A model generated the notes under the pieces. That model searched no databases. It saw nothing but the letters and a program-made list of their open reading frames with translations, and was not told where the DNA came from. A DNA stretch of 64,000 bases from Streptomyces sp. NBC_01317. GTDB lineage: Bacteria; Actinomycetota; Actinomycetes; Streptomycetales; Streptomycetaceae. Of this stretch, positions 22,274 through 36,294 are shown piece after piece. Numbering within the stretch: the first letter of the stretch is position 1; the number at the start of each line of letters is the position of its first letter. A program made the position numbers and the translations under genes. The stretch is from positions 6,837,001-6,901,000 of the forward strand of contig NZ_CP108393.1 of assembly GCF_035961655.1 (NCBI RefSeq). Direction: 5' to 3'.

Positions 22274-23380
22274 ATGTCACAGGTGCACGCGGCCCGCCGC
22301 GCGCGGCTCCGCGACCGCTGCTCCGCCGCAGGCGACACCGCGGCTCTGGTCTCGCGGCCCGCCAACGTCCGCTATCTCGCCGGCGGCGCCCCACCGGGCG
22401 CGGTGCTGCTCGTCGGCCCCGACGAGGACCTGCTCCTGTGCCCCCGTACCCCCGTGCCCGAGTCCACCGAGGGCCACGTGGACGAGGAACTGCGGCTCAC
22501 CGTCCTGCCCACCGCCGACGGCGACCCGGCGGTCGCGGCGGCCGGGGTGCTCGCGAGGTCCGCCGTGGACTCGCTGGCCGTCGAGGAGCACCACCTCACC
22601 GTCACCCGGCACCGGGCGATCGCCTCCGTCGTGCCGGGACTGTGCCTCACCGACCTGGGCGCCGCTGTCGAGCACCAGCGGATCGTCAAGGACGAGGAGG
22701 AGATCGCCTGCCTGCGGATCGCCGCCGAGATCGCCGACCAGGCGCTGGGCGAACTGCTGGAGTCGATCCTCGTCGGCCGTACCGAACGCCACCTCGCGCT
22801 GGAGCTGGAGCGCAGGCTGGTCGACCACGGCGCCGACGGACCCGCCTTCCCCACCGCGATCGCCACCGGCCCCCACTCGGGCCGCCCGCGGCACCGGCCG
22901 ACGGACCGGCGGGTCGAGGAGGGTGATTTCCTGTCCGTCACCCTTGGGGCCGACTACCGCGGCTACCGCTGTCTGATCGGCCGTACGTTTGTCATCGGGA
23001 CGTCCCCGGCCGACTGGCAGATCGAGTTGTACGAGCTGGTCTTCGGGGCACAACGGGCAGGTCGGGAGGTCCTTGTGCCCGGCACGGGATACCGCGACGT
23101 GGACCGCGCGGCCCGGCAGCCGCTGGAGGCCGCGGGCCACTCGGAGGGGCTCGCTCCCCGTACGGGGCACGGCGTCGGGCTCGAAATCGACGAGGACCCG
23201 CAGATCGCCCCCGCCGCCATGGGTAAACTGGACGCTTGTGTGCCGGTCACCGTCGGACCGGGGGTCCACCTTCCGGGCCGGGGCGGTGTCCGGATCGATG
23301 ACACGCTCGTCGTCCGCCCCGAGGCGGACGGCGGACCCGAGCTACTCACCATTACGACCAAGGAGCTGCTCGCGCTCTAG
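22274..23380 (+). CDS. M24 (aminopeptidase P-like) family protein with degenerate metal site
   Basis: Protein of 368 residues with the two-domain layout of proline peptidases: a creatinase-like N-terminal domain ([13 protein letters not shown]) and a pita-bread domain. Aligned by eye with E. coli PepP, the five metal ligands are largely lost: positions equal to D260 and D271 are T223 and L234 (in [19 protein letters not shown]), H354 is kept as H299 ([10 protein letters not shown]), E383 is G328 ([10 protein letters not shown]) and E406 is D342 (VRIDDTL). It is therefore probably not an active dinuclear metallopeptidase. It lies 53 bp upstream of efp, a placement I recall in other actinobacteria. 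Any role in translation is inference from position only. Confidence 0.85.
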   Translation: MSQVHAARRARLRDRCSAAGDTAALVSRPANVRYLAGGAPPGAVLLVGPDEDLLLCPRTPVPESTEGHVDEELRLTVLPTADGDPAVAAAGVLARSAVDSLAVEEHHLTVTRHRAIASVVPGLCLTDLGAAVEHQRIVKDEEEIACLRIAAEIADQALGELLESILVGRTERHLALELERRLVDHGADGPAFPTAIATGPHSGRPRHRPTDRRVEEGDFLSVTLGADYRGYRCLIGRTFVIGTSPADWQIELYELVFGAQRAGREVLVPGTGYRDVDRAARQPLEAAGHSEGLAPRTGHGVGLEIDEDPQIAPAAMGKLDACVPVTVGPGVHLPGRGGVRIDDTLVVRPEADGGPELLTITTKELLAL

Positions 23381-23433
23381 CGCGGCGTACCCCTGGTCGT
23401 CCGCCAGCTTTCAGTCCAGGAGATTCCGCAACC

Positions 23434-24000
23434 GTGGCTTCCACGAACGACCTCAAGAACGGCCTGGTCCTCAAGCTCGACGGGGGCCAGCTCTGGTCCG
23501 TCGTCGAGTTCCAGCACGTCAAGCCCGGCAAGGGCCCGGCCTTCGTGCGCACCAAGCTGAAGAACGTGCTCTCCGGCAAGGTGGTCGACAAGACCTTCAA
23601 CGCCGGCGTGAAGGTCGAGACGGCCACCGTTGACCGCCGCGACATGCAGTTCTCGTACATGGACGGCGAGTACTACGTCTTCATGGACATGGACACGTAC
23701 GACCAGCTCATGGTCGACCGCAAGTCCGTCGGCAACGCCGCGAACTACCTGATCGAGGGCTTCACCGCCAGCGTCGCCCAGCACGAGGGCGAGGTGCTCT
23801 ACGTGGAGCTGCCCGCCGCCGTCGAGCTGGTCATCCAGCACACCGACCCGGGCCTCCAGGGCGACCGCTCCACCGGCGGCACCAAGCCGGCCACGCTGGA
23901 GACGGGCTACGAGATCGGCGTCCCGCTCTTCATCACGACCGGTGAGAAGATCAAGGTCGACACCCGCACCGGCGACTACCTCGGCCGGGTGAACAGCTAA
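23434..24000 (+). CDS. efp: Translation elongation factor P
   Basis: EF-P of 188 residues rescues ribosomes stalled at polyproline runs, which are frequent in this genome (see the P-loop protein at 20506). Three beta-barrel domains are present; the tip loop reads [11 protein letters not shown] with the lysine that is usually modified. No epmA/epmB modification genes are in the window. The GTG start follows AGGAG. nusB begins 2 bp after its stop, so the pair is coupled. Confidence 0.97.
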   Translation: MASTNDLKNGLVLKLDGGQLWSVVEFQHVKPGKGPAFVRTKLKNVLSGKVVDKTFNAGVKVETATVDRRDMQFSYMDGEYYVFMDMDTYDQLMVDRKSVGNAANYLIEGFTASVAQHEGEVLYVELPAAVELVIQHTDPGLQGDRSTGGTKPATLETGYEIGVPLFITTGEKIKVDTRTGDYLGRVNS

Positions 24001-24002
24001 CC

Positions 24003-24443
24003 GTGGCTGCCCGGAACAAGGCCCGCAAGCGGGCCTTCCAGATCCTCTTCGAGGCCGACCAGCGCGGGGCGCCCGTGCAGACGGTCCTCGCGGACTGGAT
24101 ACGGCACGCCAGGACCGACGAGCGCCAGCCGCCGGTCGGTGAGTACACCATGGAGCTGGTCGAGGGGTACGCGGTGTACGCGGACCGGATCGACGACCTC
24201 ATCTCCACCTACGCGGTCGGCTGGACGCTCGACCGCATGCCGGTCGTCGACCGGAACATCGTGCGGCTCGCGGCGTACGAGCTGGTCTGGGTGGACGACA
24301 CCCCGGACGCCGTGGTGATCGACGAGGCGGTCCAGCTCGCCAAGGAGTTCTCGACCGACGACTCCCCGTCCTTCGTGAACGGCCTCCTGGGCCGTTTCAA
24401 GGAGCTGAAGCCGAGCCTGCGCCGCCCCGCTGACACGCCCTGA
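24003..24443 (+). CDS. nusB: Transcription antitermination factor NusB
   Basis: All-helical RNA-binding protein of 146 residues; with NusE it binds boxA RNA in rRNA operons and supports antitermination. It begins MAARNKARKRAFQILFEAD and contains the conserved DRNIVRLAAYELVW and PDAVVIDEAVQLAKEFSTDDSPSFVNGLLG. Start is GTG two bases after efp. An imperfect 15-bp hairpin follows. Confidence 0.97.
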   Translation: MAARNKARKRAFQILFEADQRGAPVQTVLADWIRHARTDERQPPVGEYTMELVEGYAVYADRIDDLISTYAVGWTLDRMPVVDRNIVRLAAYELVWVDDTPDAVVIDEAVQLAKEFSTDDSPSFVNGLLGRFKELKPSLRRPADTP

Positions 24444-24479
24444 GCGTGTCCGCGGGCGCGCCGGTGCTCCCGTGCTTCC

Positions 24480-24516
24480 CGTCGCCGGGCAGGCTGATCG
24501 ACAGCCTTCCCGGCGA
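24480..24516 (+). terminator. Terminator after nusB
   Basis: A 15-bp stem with one mismatch (24480-24494 and 24502-24516) and a 7-nt loop, 37 bp after nusB. Confidence 0.75.
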
Positions 24517-24732
24517 CGTCCGTTGCGGGAGCGCGTGTGCTCCTGGGCGCGGCGAGAACCGGGGGCGTGCGGAGAAACCGGCTCCGAGCCCCTTGGCGCC
24601 CGTGTGCGCCCCCCTGGGACACTCCCGCGCCCGGATGCCCGGCCACCCGCCCAAAGGCCGGTGGCGGTGCCGTGGGGCGGTTTCACGCCGCCCTCCCACG
24701 CTCCGGGAGTACACCGCCGCACGTCCAGGCAC

Positions 24733-24773
24733 GCCGGAAGGACGGATCCGGCGTGCGCGGGTCCGTCCTCCCG
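24733..24773 (-). terminator. Terminator after bldD
   Basis: An imperfect stem pairs CGGAAGGACGGATCC with GGGTCCGTCCTCCCG, 37-77 bp beyond the bldD stop on the minus strand. Confidence 0.55.
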
Positions 24774-24809
24774 AGGTGACGTTTCTGCTGTTATGCGTGA
24801 GGCGGGAGA

Positions 24810-25310
24810 TCAGCCCTCGTCGTGCGCGACGGCACGGCGGGCGTCCGCGTCCAGGACTCCCCAGCTGATCAGCTGCTCGGTCAGGACCGACGGCGACTGG
24901 TCGTAGATGACCGCGAGGGTGCGCAGGTCGTCCTGGCGGATCGACAGCACCTTGCCGTTGTAATCCCCGCGCTGGCTCTGGATCGTCGCCGCGTAACGCT
25001 GGAGAGGGCCTGCCTTCTCCTGCGGGACATGGGCCAGGCGCTCCAGCTGGAGGACCAGCTTCGGCGGCGGCTCGGCGGCGCCGCCGGGCGTCGTACCGGG
25101 CAGGAGCTCCTGCACCGGGACCCCGTAGAAATCCGCCAGCTCGGCGAGGCGCTGCACCGTGACGGCACGGTCGCCGCGCTCGTACGAACCGACCACGACG
25201 GCCTTCCAGCGGCCCTGGGACTTCTCCTCCACGCCATGGAGCGAGAGGCCCTGCTGGGTGCGGATGGCGCGGAGTTTGGCCCCGAGCTGCTTTGCGTATT
25301 CGCTGGACAT
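24810..25310 (-). CDS. bldD: BldD, c-di-GMP-binding master repressor of development
   Basis: DNA-binding protein of 166 residues that represses sporulation genes during vegetative growth when dimerised by tetrameric cyclic di-GMP. The N-terminal XRE-type helix-turn-helix domain (MSSEYAKQLGAKLRAIRTQQG to about residue 75) is joined by a PGGAAEPPP linker to the C-terminal ligand domain. The c-di-GMP signature RxD-X8-RxxD is intact: R114-G-D116 and R125-Q-D-D128. The ATG at 25310 has GGGGAG upstream. Its promoter overlaps a palindrome suited to autoregulation. Identity is secure from length and motif positions matching S. coelicolor BldD. Confidence 0.97.
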   Translation of the reverse strand: MSSEYAKQLGAKLRAIRTQQGLSLHGVEEKSQGRWKAVVVGSYERGDRAVTVQRLAELADFYGVPVQELLPGTTPGGAAEPPPKLVLQLERLAHVPQEKAGPLQRYAATIQSQRGDYNGKVLSIRQDDLRTLAVIYDQSPSVLTEQLISWGVLDADARRAVAHDEG

Positions 25311-25337
25311 ATAGCTCCCCGGACGAAGTCTGGTAAC

Positions 25338-25346
25338 TCACTGTGA
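25338..25346 (-). promoter_or_regulatory. Candidate BldD operator (autoregulation)
   Basis: On the minus strand AACCTCACAGTGAGTT is centred on TCAC-A-GTGA, directly abutting the -10 box of the bldD promoter. BldD sites are described as AGTGA and TCACC-like half-sites, and S. coelicolor BldD represses its own gene. Confidence 0.6.
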
Positions 25347-25375
25347 GGTTACGCAGCGTTACTTGGATGCGTCAA
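25346..25375 (-). promoter_or_regulatory. bldD promoter
   Basis: TTGACG (25375 down to 25370), 18-bp spacer, TAACCT (25351 down to 25346) on the minus strand. This is a good housekeeping sigma (HrdB) match and overlaps the operator. Confidence 0.65.
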
Positions 25376-25487
25376 GCCGAATGGTCCGTACCGCCCTTCC
25401 GCACAGCCTCGCGGCTCGTCCCCCGCAGGGGCGCCACCAGGCACTCCACCGTGCCCTGCTAACGTGGGTGGCGCAATTTCGACGTCC

Positions 25488-26109
<622 letters not shown>

Positions 26110-26193
26110 CCGAAGCCCCGTACGCCTCCGACCCACCCGTACGGCAGCGCTCGCGCGCCCGCACACCGCCACCACCTCCGGAGCAGACACCCG

Positions 26194-27204
26194 ATGCTGC
26201 GTCTCCCAGGGACAAGCCCCCGCACGCCCGGCCACCTCATCTCCGCCGGCGATCTCACCCGCGACGAAGCCGTCCACATCCTCGACACCGCCGAGGAGAT
26301 GGCCAGGGTCGCCGACCGGCCCATCAAAAAACTGCCCACCCTCCGCGGCCGTACCGTCGTCAACCTCTTCTTCGAGGACTCGACCAGGACCCGGATCTCC
26401 TTCGAGGCCGCCGCCAAGCGCCTCTCCGCGGACGTCATCAACTTCTCCGCGAAGGGCTCGTCCGTCTCCAAGGGCGAGTCGCTCAAGGACACCGCGCTGA
26501 CCCTGGAGGCGATGGGCGCGGACGCCGTCGTCATCCGGCACGGCGCCTCCGGCGCCCCCTACCGGCTCGCCACCTCGGGCTGGATCGAAGGGGTCGTCGT
26601 CAACGCGGGCGACGGCACCCACGAACACCCCACCCAGGCCCTCCTCGACGCGTTCACCCTGCGCCGCCGCCTCGTCGGCGCCGACCAGGGCGTCGGCCGC
26701 GACCTGGAAGGGCGCCGGGTCACGATCGTCGGCGACGTCCTGCACAGCCGGGTCGCCCGCTCCAACATCCTGCTGCTCCACACCCTGGGCGCCCAGGTCA
26801 CCGTGGTCGCCCCGCCCACCCTCGTGCCCATCGGCGTCGAGCAGTGGCCCTGCGAGGTCAGCTACGACCTGGACCAGGTGCTGCCCGCCTCCGACGCTGT
26901 CATGATGCTGCGCGTGCAGCGCGAGCGGATGAACGCCGCCTTCTTCCCCACCGAGCGGGAGTACTCCCGCCGTTACGGCCTGAACGGCGACCGGATGGCC
27001 CGGATGCCCGGGCACTCCGTCGTGATGCACCCGGGCCCGATGAACCGCGGCATGGAGATCACCGCCGAGGTCGCCGACTCCGGCCGCTGCACCGCCGTCG
27101 AGCAGGTCGCCAACGGTGTGTCCATCCGCATGGCCGTGCTCTACCTGCTGCTGGGCGGCAACGAGCCCGCCGTCAGCCACGCCCGTACCGAGGAGAACAA
27201 GTAA
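26194..27204 (+). CDS. pyrB: Aspartate carbamoyltransferase catalytic subunit
   Basis: Condenses carbamoyl phosphate with aspartate, the committed step of UMP synthesis; 336 residues. Carbamoyl-phosphate loop [13 protein letters not shown], the 80s-type loop with the active-site Ser and Lys in [25 protein letters not shown] and the aspartate loop [11 protein letters not shown] are present. There is no pyrI-type regulatory subunit; control is presumably by PyrR. It lies 84 bp after pyrR and 2 bp before pyrC. Confidence 0.97.
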   Translation: MLRLPGTSPRTPGHLISAGDLTRDEAVHILDTAEEMARVADRPIKKLPTLRGRTVVNLFFEDSTRTRISFEAAAKRLSADVINFSAKGSSVSKGESLKDTALTLEAMGADAVVIRHGASGAPYRLATSGWIEGVVVNAGDGTHEHPTQALLDAFTLRRRLVGADQGVGRDLEGRRVTIVGDVLHSRVARSNILLLHTLGAQVTVVAPPTLVPIGVEQWPCEVSYDLDQVLPASDAVMMLRVQRERMNAAFFPTEREYSRRYGLNGDRMARMPGHSVVMHPGPMNRGMEITAEVADSGRCTAVEQVANGVSIRMAVLYLLLGGNEPAVSHARTEENK

Positions 27205-27206
27205 CC

Positions 27207-28493
27207 ATGACCAAGATCCTTGTCCGGGGCGCACGGGTGCTCGGTGGCGCGGTGCGGGACGTCCTGATCGACGGCGAGACGGTCGCGGAGGTCGGCGCCG
27301 GCCTCGACGCCGGTGACGCCACCGTGATCGAGGCGGACGGGCTGGTCCTGCTGCCCGGTCTGGTCGACCTCCACACCCACCTGCGCGAGCCGGGCCGCGA
27401 GGACTCCGAGACGGTCCTCACCGGTACGAAGGCGGCGGCGGTCGGCGGCTTCACGGCCGTCCACGCCATGGCCAACACCTTCCCCGTCGCCGACACCGCC
27501 GGAGTGGTCGAGCAGGTCTGGCGCCTGGGCCGCGAGTCCGGCTACTGCGACGTGCAGCCCATCGGCGCGGTCACCGTCGGCCTGGCGGGCAAGCAGCTCG
27601 CCGAGCTGGGCGCCATGCACGACTCGGCGGCCGGCGTCCGGGTCTTCTCCGACGACGGCAAGTGCGTGGACGACGCCGTGATCATGCGCCGCGCGCTGGA
27701 GTACGTGAAGGCCTTCGACGGCGTCATCGCCCAGCACGCCCAGGAGCCCCGGCTCACCGAGGGCGCGCAGATGAACGAGGGCGTCGTCTCCGCCGAACTG
27801 GGTCTCGGCGGCTGGCCCGCCGTCGCCGAGGAGTCGATCATCGCCCGCGACGTCCTGCTCGCCGCGCACGTCGGCTCGCGGGTGCACATCTGCCACCTCT
27901 CCACGGCCGGTTCCGTCGAGCTGGTCCGCTGGGCCAAGTCCAAGGGCTGGAACGTCACCGCCGAGGTCACCCCGCACCACCTGCTCCTCACGGACGAGCT
28001 CGTACGGTCATACAACCCGGTCTACAAGGTGAACCCGCCCCTTCGTACGGAGGCCGACGTGCTGGCCCTGCGCGAGGCCCTCGCCGACGGCACGATCGAC
28101 TGCGTCGCCACCGACCACGCCCCGCACCCGCACGAGGACAAGGACTGCGAGTGGGCCGCGGCGGCCATGGGCATGGTCGGCCTGGAGACGGCGCTCTCCG
28201 TCGTCCAGCAGACGATGGTCGACACCGGGCTGCTCGACTGGGCCGGGGTCGCGGACCGCATGTCGTTCCGCCCGGCCAGGATCGGCCGGCTGGAGGGACA
28301 CGGCCGCCCCGTCTCGGCAGGCGAGCCCGCCAACCTCACCCTGGTCGATCCGGCTTACCGTGGTGTCGTGGACCCCGCGGGTTTCGCCTCCCGCAGCCGC
28401 AACACCCCCTACGAGGGGCATGAACTGCCGGGACGCGTGACCCACACCTTCCTGCGGGGCCGCGCCACGGTCGTCGACGGGAATCTGGCGTGA
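27207..28493 (+). CDS. pyrC: Dihydroorotase (class I)
   Basis: Zinc amidohydrolase of 428 residues that cyclises carbamoyl aspartate. Metal-binding HTH with the following Arg is in [16 protein letters not shown]; further ligands are in VIAQHAQEP and HICHLST, and the catalytic Asp is in CVATDHAPH. The ATG is 2 bp after the pyrB stop. The stop overlaps the next gene's GTG (GTGA). In some bacteria class I PyrC forms a complex with PyrB; the tight pairing here would allow that. Confidence 0.96.
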   Translation: MTKILVRGARVLGGAVRDVLIDGETVAEVGAGLDAGDATVIEADGLVLLPGLVDLHTHLREPGREDSETVLTGTKAAAVGGFTAVHAMANTFPVADTAGVVEQVWRLGRESGYCDVQPIGAVTVGLAGKQLAELGAMHDSAAGVRVFSDDGKCVDDAVIMRRALEYVKAFDGVIAQHAQEPRLTEGAQMNEGVVSAELGLGGWPAVAEESIIARDVLLAAHVGSRVHICHLSTAGSVELVRWAKSKGWNVTAEVTPHHLLLTDELVRSYNPVYKVNPPLRTEADVLALREALADGTIDCVATDHAPHPHEDKDCEWAAAAMGMVGLETALSVVQQTMVDTGLLDWAGVADRMSFRPARIGRLEGHGRPVSAGEPANLTLVDPAYRGVVDPAGFASRSRNTPYEGHELPGRVTHTFLRGRATVVDGNLA

Positions 28494-29095
28494 CAAGCGT
28501 GACAACTGCGAACCTCTTCATCCCCCTGGCCGCCGAGCAGAAGTCGGCGGAGGTGACCGACTGGGCCGCCAGGATCGGCTGGGTGGCCGGCCTGCTGCTC
28601 TTCGTCGTGCTCGTCTACTGGCTGATGCGGCAGGGCTGGAAATGGCGCGGCAGCCTCCAGTCCGACGTACCGGACCTGCCCACGGCGCCGGAGACCCCGG
28701 GCGAGCCCCGGCTGACCCTGACCGGCCGCTACCACGGCTCCACCACCGCCGGGCAGTGGCTCGACCGGATCGTGGCCCACGGGCTCGGTACCCGCAGCCG
28801 CGTCGAACTGACCCTGACCGACGCGGGCCTCGACGTGGTACGCCCCGGCGCCACCGACTTCTTCGTCCCGGCCGCCCAACTGCGGGAGGCCCGGCTCGAC
28901 AAGGGCATCGCCGGGAAGGTCCTCGCCGAGGGCGGCCTGCTGATCGTCACCTGGCAGCACGGCGACCGGCTGATCGACTCCGGCTTCCGGTCCGACCGGT
29001 CGGCCGAGCAGGCGGAATGGGTCGGCGCGATCGGCGCGATCACCGGCACGACCACCGCGAACACATCCCTCACCACGACGGAAGGCGCATCATGA
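28490..29095 (+). CDS. PH-like domain membrane protein embedded in the pyr operon
   Basis: Protein of 201 residues with one membrane helix ([22 protein letters not shown], about residues 24-45) followed by a soluble domain with several beta-strand-like segments ([53 protein letters not shown]). I recall the family from the same pyrC-carA position in other actinobacteria, annotated as PH-like or transporter. No enzymatic motif is visible. It overlaps both pyrC (GTGA) and carA (ATGA), so it is translated with the pyrimidine enzymes. A role in localising or regulating them is speculation. Confidence 0.82.
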   Translation: MTSVTTANLFIPLAAEQKSAEVTDWAARIGWVAGLLLFVVLVYWLMRQGWKWRGSLQSDVPDLPTAPETPGEPRLTLTGRYHGSTTAGQWLDRIVAHGLGTRSRVELTLTDAGLDVVRPGATDFFVPAAQLREARLDKGIAGKVLAEGGLLIVTWQHGDRLIDSGFRSDRSAEQAEWVGAIGAITGTTTANTSLTTTEGAS

Positions 29096-30253
29096 CCACC
29101 TCCCCCCGGGGATCCGCCCGTGACAAGGCGTCTCCCGCCGTGCTCGTCCTGGAGGACGGCCGCAGTTTCCGCGGCCGCGCCTACGGGGCCGTGGGGGAGA
29201 CGTTCGGCGAGGCGGTGTTCTCCACCGGCATGACCGGCTACCAGGAGACCCTCACCGACCCCTCGTACCACCGCCAGGTCGTCGTGATGACCGCCCCGCA
29301 CGTCGGCAACACCGGGATCAACGACGAGGACCAGGAGTCGCGCCGCATCTGGGTGTCCGGCTATGTCGTACGGGACCCCGCGCGCGTCCCGTCCAACTGG
29401 CGCTCACGGCGCTCGCTGGACGACGAACTGACCGCGCAGGGCGTCGTCGGCATCAGCGGGATCGACACCCGCGCGCTCACCCGCCACCTGCGCGAGCGGG
29501 GCGCGATGCGCGTCGGCATCTTCTCCGGGGACGCGCTCAACAGCGCCTCGGGCAAGGGCGTCGCGGACGGCGCGGCGCTTCTCGCCCGCGTCCTGCGGGC
29601 CCCCGAGATGAGCGGCGCCGAGCTGTCCTCGGAGGTCACCACCGCCGAGCCGTACGTCGTGCCCGCGATCGGCACCAAGCGGTTCACCGTCGCCGCCCTC
29701 GACCTCGGCATCAAGGGCATGACCCCGCACCGGCTGGCCGAACGCGGCATAGAGGTCCACGTCCTGCCCGCCACCGCCACCCTGGACGACGTCTACGCGA
29801 CCGCCCCCGACGGGGTCTTCCTCTCCAACGGCCCCGGCGACCCCGCCACCGCCGACCTCACCGTCGTCAAGGGCGTCCTGGAGCGCGGCACCCCGCTCTT
29901 CGGCATCTGCTTCGGCAACCAGCTCCTCGGCCGGGCGCTGGGCTTCGGCACGTACAAGCTCAAGTACGGGCACCGGGGCATCAACCAGCCCGTGCAGGAC
30001 AGGACGACCGGGAAGGTCGAGGTCACGGCGCACAACCACGGGTTCGCCGTCGACGCCCCGCTCGACCAGGTCTCCGAGACCCCCTACGGCCGCGCCGAGG
30101 TCAGCCATGTCTGCCTCAACGACAACGTGGTGGAGGGGCTGCGGCTGCTCGACCGGCCGGTGTTCAGCGTCCAGTACCACCCGGAGGCGGCCGCGGGCCC
30201 GCACGACGCCGCGTACCTCTTCGACCGCTTCACATCCCTGATGGAGGACCAGC

Positions 30254-30261
<8 letters not shown>
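29092..30261 (+). CDS. carA: Carbamoyl-phosphate synthase small subunit (glutaminase)
   Basis: Releases ammonia from glutamine for CarB; 389 residues. N-terminal CPSase domain ([29 protein letters not shown]), then a class I glutamine amidotransferase with the nucleophile in [12 protein letters not shown] and the catalytic His/Glu in [13 protein letters not shown]. The ATG overlaps the previous stop, and the end overlaps carB by 8 bp. As the only carAB in view it must serve both pyrimidine and arginine synthesis. Confidence 0.97.
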
Positions 30262-33568
<3,307 letters not shown>

Positions 33569-33574
33569 CCCGCA

Positions 33575-33612
33575 CACGAGGGGGGACACCGGACCCGGTG
33601 TCCCCCCTCGTG
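33575..33612 (+). terminator. Terminator between carB and pyrD
   Basis: A perfect 18-bp inverted repeat (33575-33592 and 33595-33612) sits 6 bp after carB and 52 bp before pyrD. It may partly uncouple pyrD-pyrF from the upstream operon. Confidence 0.8.
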
Positions 33613-33664
33613 CATGACCTCTCGCGCGACCTGTCGTACGACCTCCTGAGGAAAGCACCCACCC

Positions 33665-34774
33665 ATGTACCGACTCTTCTTCCAGCTGGTCTTCCGCCGG
33701 ATGGACGCCGAACGCGCCCATCACCTGGCCTTCCGGTGGATCCGCCTCGCCGCCCGCGTCCCCGTCCTGCGCACCTTCGCCGCGGCCGTCCTCGCCCCCC
33801 GCCACCCGGAGCTGCGCACCGAAGCCCTCGGCCTGCGGATGCACGGCCCCTTCGGGCTGGCCGCCGGCTTCGACAAGAACGCCGTCGCCGTGGACGGCCT
33901 GGCGATGCTCGGCTTCGACCACATCGAGATCGGGACCGTTACCGGGCAGCCCCAGCCGGGCAACCCGAGGAAGCGGCTCTTCCGGCTCGTCGCCGACCGC
34001 GCGCTGATCAACCGGATGGGCTTCAACAACGAGGGTTCCGAGGCCGTGGCCGCCCGCCTCGGCGCGCGGCGCGAGGTCTTCCGTACCACCGTCGGCGTCA
34101 ACATCGGCAAGACCAAGGTCGTCCCTGAGGGTGAGGCGACCGCCGACTACGTCCTGTCGACGGAGCGGCTGGCCGTCCACGCCGACTACCTGGTGGTCAA
34201 TGTCAGCTCGCCCAACACCCCGGGACTGCGCAGCCTCCAGGCCGTCGACCAGCTCCGGCCGCTGCTCACCGCCGTGCGGGAGGCCGCCGACCGTACGGTC
34301 ACCGACCGCCGCGTCCCGCTCCTCGTCAAGATCGCCCCCGACCTCGCGGACGAGGACGTCGACGCCGTCGCCGACCTGGCCGTCGAGCTGGGCCTGGACG
34401 GCATCATCGCGACGAACACCACCATCGCCAGGGACAGCCTGGGCCTCCGCTCGCCCGCCGGCCTGGTCGCGGAGACCGGCGGGCTGTCCGGCGCGCCCCT
34501 CAAGGCCCGCTCCCTGGCCGTCCTGAGCCGGTTGTACGCCCGCGTGGGCGACCGGATCACCCTGGTCGGCGTCGGGGGCGTCGAGGACGCCGAGGACGCC
34601 TGGCAGCGGATCCTGGCGGGCGCGACGCTCGTCCAGGGCTACAGCGCGTTCGTCTACCGGGGGCCGTTCTGGAGCCGCGCGGTCCACAAGGGGCTCGCGG
34701 CGCGGCTGCGCACGAGCCCGTACGCCACCCTCGCCGACGCCGTCGGCGCCGAGACCCGGAAGGTGACCGCATGA
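33665..34774 (+). CDS. pyrD: Dihydroorotate dehydrogenase (quinone, class 2)
   Basis: FMN enzyme of 369 residues oxidising dihydroorotate and passing electrons to quinone at the membrane. The N-terminal amphipathic segment [23 protein letters not shown] is the class 2 membrane-docking extension. The catalytic serine lies in [13 protein letters not shown], and FMN-binding motifs are in [22 protein letters not shown] and [16 protein letters not shown] at 33665 follows GAGGAAAG-type sequence. Its end overlaps pyrF (ATGA). Confidence 0.96.
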   Translation: MYRLFFQLVFRRMDAERAHHLAFRWIRLAARVPVLRTFAAAVLAPRHPELRTEALGLRMHGPFGLAAGFDKNAVAVDGLAMLGFDHIEIGTVTGQPQPGNPRKRLFRLVADRALINRMGFNNEGSEAVAARLGARREVFRTTVGVNIGKTKVVPEGEATADYVLSTERLAVHADYLVVNVSSPNTPGLRSLQAVDQLRPLLTAVREAADRTVTDRRVPLLVKIAPDLADEDVDAVADLAVELGLDGIIATNTTIARDSLGLRSPAGLVAETGGLSGAPLKARSLAVLSRLYARVGDRITLVGVGGVEDAEDAWQRILAGATLVQGYSAFVYRGPFWSRAVHKGLAARLRTSPYATLADAVGAETRKVTA

Positions 34775-35658
34775 CCGCGCGACAGGAGAACCCGGCGCCC
34801 GGCCGCCCGCCGGGCGAGCCCTTCGGCGTCAGGCTGCGCCGGGCCATGGACACCCGGGGCCCGCTCTGCGTCGGCATCGACCCGCACGGATCGCTGCTCA
34901 CGGCCTGGGGCCTGGGCGACGACCTCGCGGGTCTGGAGCGCTTCACCCGGACGACGGTGGAGGCGCTGGCCGACCGGGTCGCCGTCCTCAAGCCGCAGTC
35001 CGCGTTCTTCGAGCGCTTCGGCTCCCGAGGCATCGCCGTACTGGAAAAGGCCGTCGAGGAGGCGCGGGCGGCCGGCGCCCTGGTCCTGATGGACGCCAAG
35101 CGCGGCGACATCGGCTCGACGATGGAGGCGTACGCGCAGACCTACCTGGACCAGGACTCGCCGCTGTTCTCGGACGCGGTGACCCTCTCCCCGTACCTCG
35201 GCTTCGGCTCGCTGCGCCCCGCCCTCGACGCCGCCGCCGTCTCCGGGGCCGGTGTCTTCGTCCTGGCGCTCACCTCCAACCCGGAGGGCGCGGAGGTCCA
35301 GCGGGCCACCGCCGCCGACGGCCGGGCGCTGGCGCAGGTCGTGCTCGACCACATCGCCGCCGAGAACCGGGGCGCCCCCGTCCTCGGCTCGGTGGGCGCG
35401 GTCGTCGGCGCCACGCTCGGCGACGCGGGGGTCGATCTCGCCGTCAACGGACCGCTGCTCGCTCCCGGCATCGGGGCGCAGGGCGCGACCCCGGCGGATC
35501 TCCCGGGCGTCTTCGGCGCGTCGGTCGGGAACGTCGTCCCGAGCGTCAGCCGGGGCGTCCTGCGGCACGGTCCTGGCGTCGCGGCCCTGCGCGAGGCGGC
35601 CGAGCGCGTCACGGCGGAGGTCAGGAAGGCCGTCGCGGCGCCCCGGGAGACCCCCTGA
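34771..35658 (+). CDS. pyrF: Orotidine 5'-phosphate decarboxylase (type 2)
   Basis: Decarboxylates OMP to UMP, the last step of the operon's pathway; 295 residues. The type 2 signature is [19 protein letters not shown], with the first catalytic Asp in CVGIDPHG and [12 protein letters not shown]. The ATG overlaps pyrD. pyrE (orotate phosphoribosyltransferase) is not in the window and must lie elsewhere. Confidence 0.96.
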   Translation: MTARQENPAPGRPPGEPFGVRLRRAMDTRGPLCVGIDPHGSLLTAWGLGDDLAGLERFTRTTVEALADRVAVLKPQSAFFERFGSRGIAVLEKAVEEARAAGALVLMDAKRGDIGSTMEAYAQTYLDQDSPLFSDAVTLSPYLGFGSLRPALDAAAVSGAGVFVLALTSNPEGAEVQRATAADGRALAQVVLDHIAAENRGAPVLGSVGAVVGATLGDAGVDLAVNGPLLAPGIGAQGATPADLPGVFGASVGNVVPSVSRGVLRHGPGVAALREAAERVTAEVRKAVAAPRETP

Positions 35659-35969
35659 TGACCGGACGGCCGGCCGGACGACGGCTTCGCGGGGACGTTG
35701 CGGGGACCTTCCGGAGACCGCGCGGGGACCTGGCGGCGACGCGACGGAAGCTCTCTTGACCAAAATGTGGGGCAAAATGACCGGAATGTCGCCCCCGATC
35801 AATGCTGACCAGGACTTTTCGTCTGTTCTCGCTGACTCCGGCGGCCTTGGCCGCTAGTCTCCGTCGAGAGCCAACGTGCAGTGCGTTGCCCGTTGCTCGC
35901 CCTGGTGCGGGGCGATCAGGTCCCGCGCCGGTCCGTATCCGACAGTTCGACATCCGAGGTGACGTAGGC
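35659..35969. other. 311-bp gap upstream of the sIHF gene
   Basis: No gene seen. It contains TTGACC at 35756-35761 followed by two CAAAATG motifs in direct repeat, and a TAGTCT -10-like box near 35855. One or both probably drive the IHF gene. AT content is higher here than in the surroundings, as often found at strong promoters in Streptomyces. Confidence 0.4.
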
Positions 35970-36293
35970 GTGGCTCTTCCGCCCCTTACCCCTGAACAGC
36001 GCGCAGCCGCGCTCGAAAAGGCCGCCGCGGCTCGCCGGGAGCGGGCCGAGGTCAAGAATCGACTCAAGCACTCCGGTGCTTCCCTCCATGACGTCATCAA
36101 GCAGGGCCAGGAGAACGACGTCATCGGGAAGATGAAGGTCTCCGCCCTCCTTGAGTCCCTGCCCGGCGTGGGCAAGGTCCGCGCCAAGCAGATCATGGAG
36201 CGGCTCGGGATCTCCGAGAGCCGCCGCGTGCGCGGTCTTGGCTCCAACCAGATCGCGTCCCTGGAACGCGAGTTCGGCGGCGCGGCTTCCTGA
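35970..36293 (+). CDS. sihF: Actinobacterial integration host factor (sIHF/mIHF)
   Basis: Nucleoid-associated protein of 107 residues, unrelated to enterobacterial IHF. It begins [29 protein letters not shown], a long basic helix, and ends in a helix-two-turn-helix DNA-binding module ([21 protein letters not shown] and [19 protein letters not shown]). In S. coelicolor it affects chromosome compaction, sporulation septation and antibiotic production. The GTG at 35970 with GAGGTG upstream gives the family length; longer in-frame extensions are not supported. It lies just upstream of gmk-rpoZ. Confidence 0.95.
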   Translation: MALPPLTPEQRAAALEKAAAARRERAEVKNRLKHSGASLHDVIKQGQENDVIGKMKVSALLESLPGVGKVRAKQIMERLGISESRRVRGLGSNQIASLEREFGGAAS

Positions 36294-36294
36294 C

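Larger units (their letters stand above)
24444..24809. other. 366-bp gap between convergent nusB and bldD
   Basis: It holds a hairpin for each flanking gene and no gene I can support. A plus-strand open frame from 24446 runs antisense into bldD but has no ribosome-binding site or recognisable domain. Confidence 0.7.

Noticed and set aside
24446..24868. Possible small gene between nusB and bldD
   Set aside because: It runs antisense into bldD, crosses both terminator hairpins, lacks a ribosome-binding site and has a composition typical of non-coding high-GC sequence.
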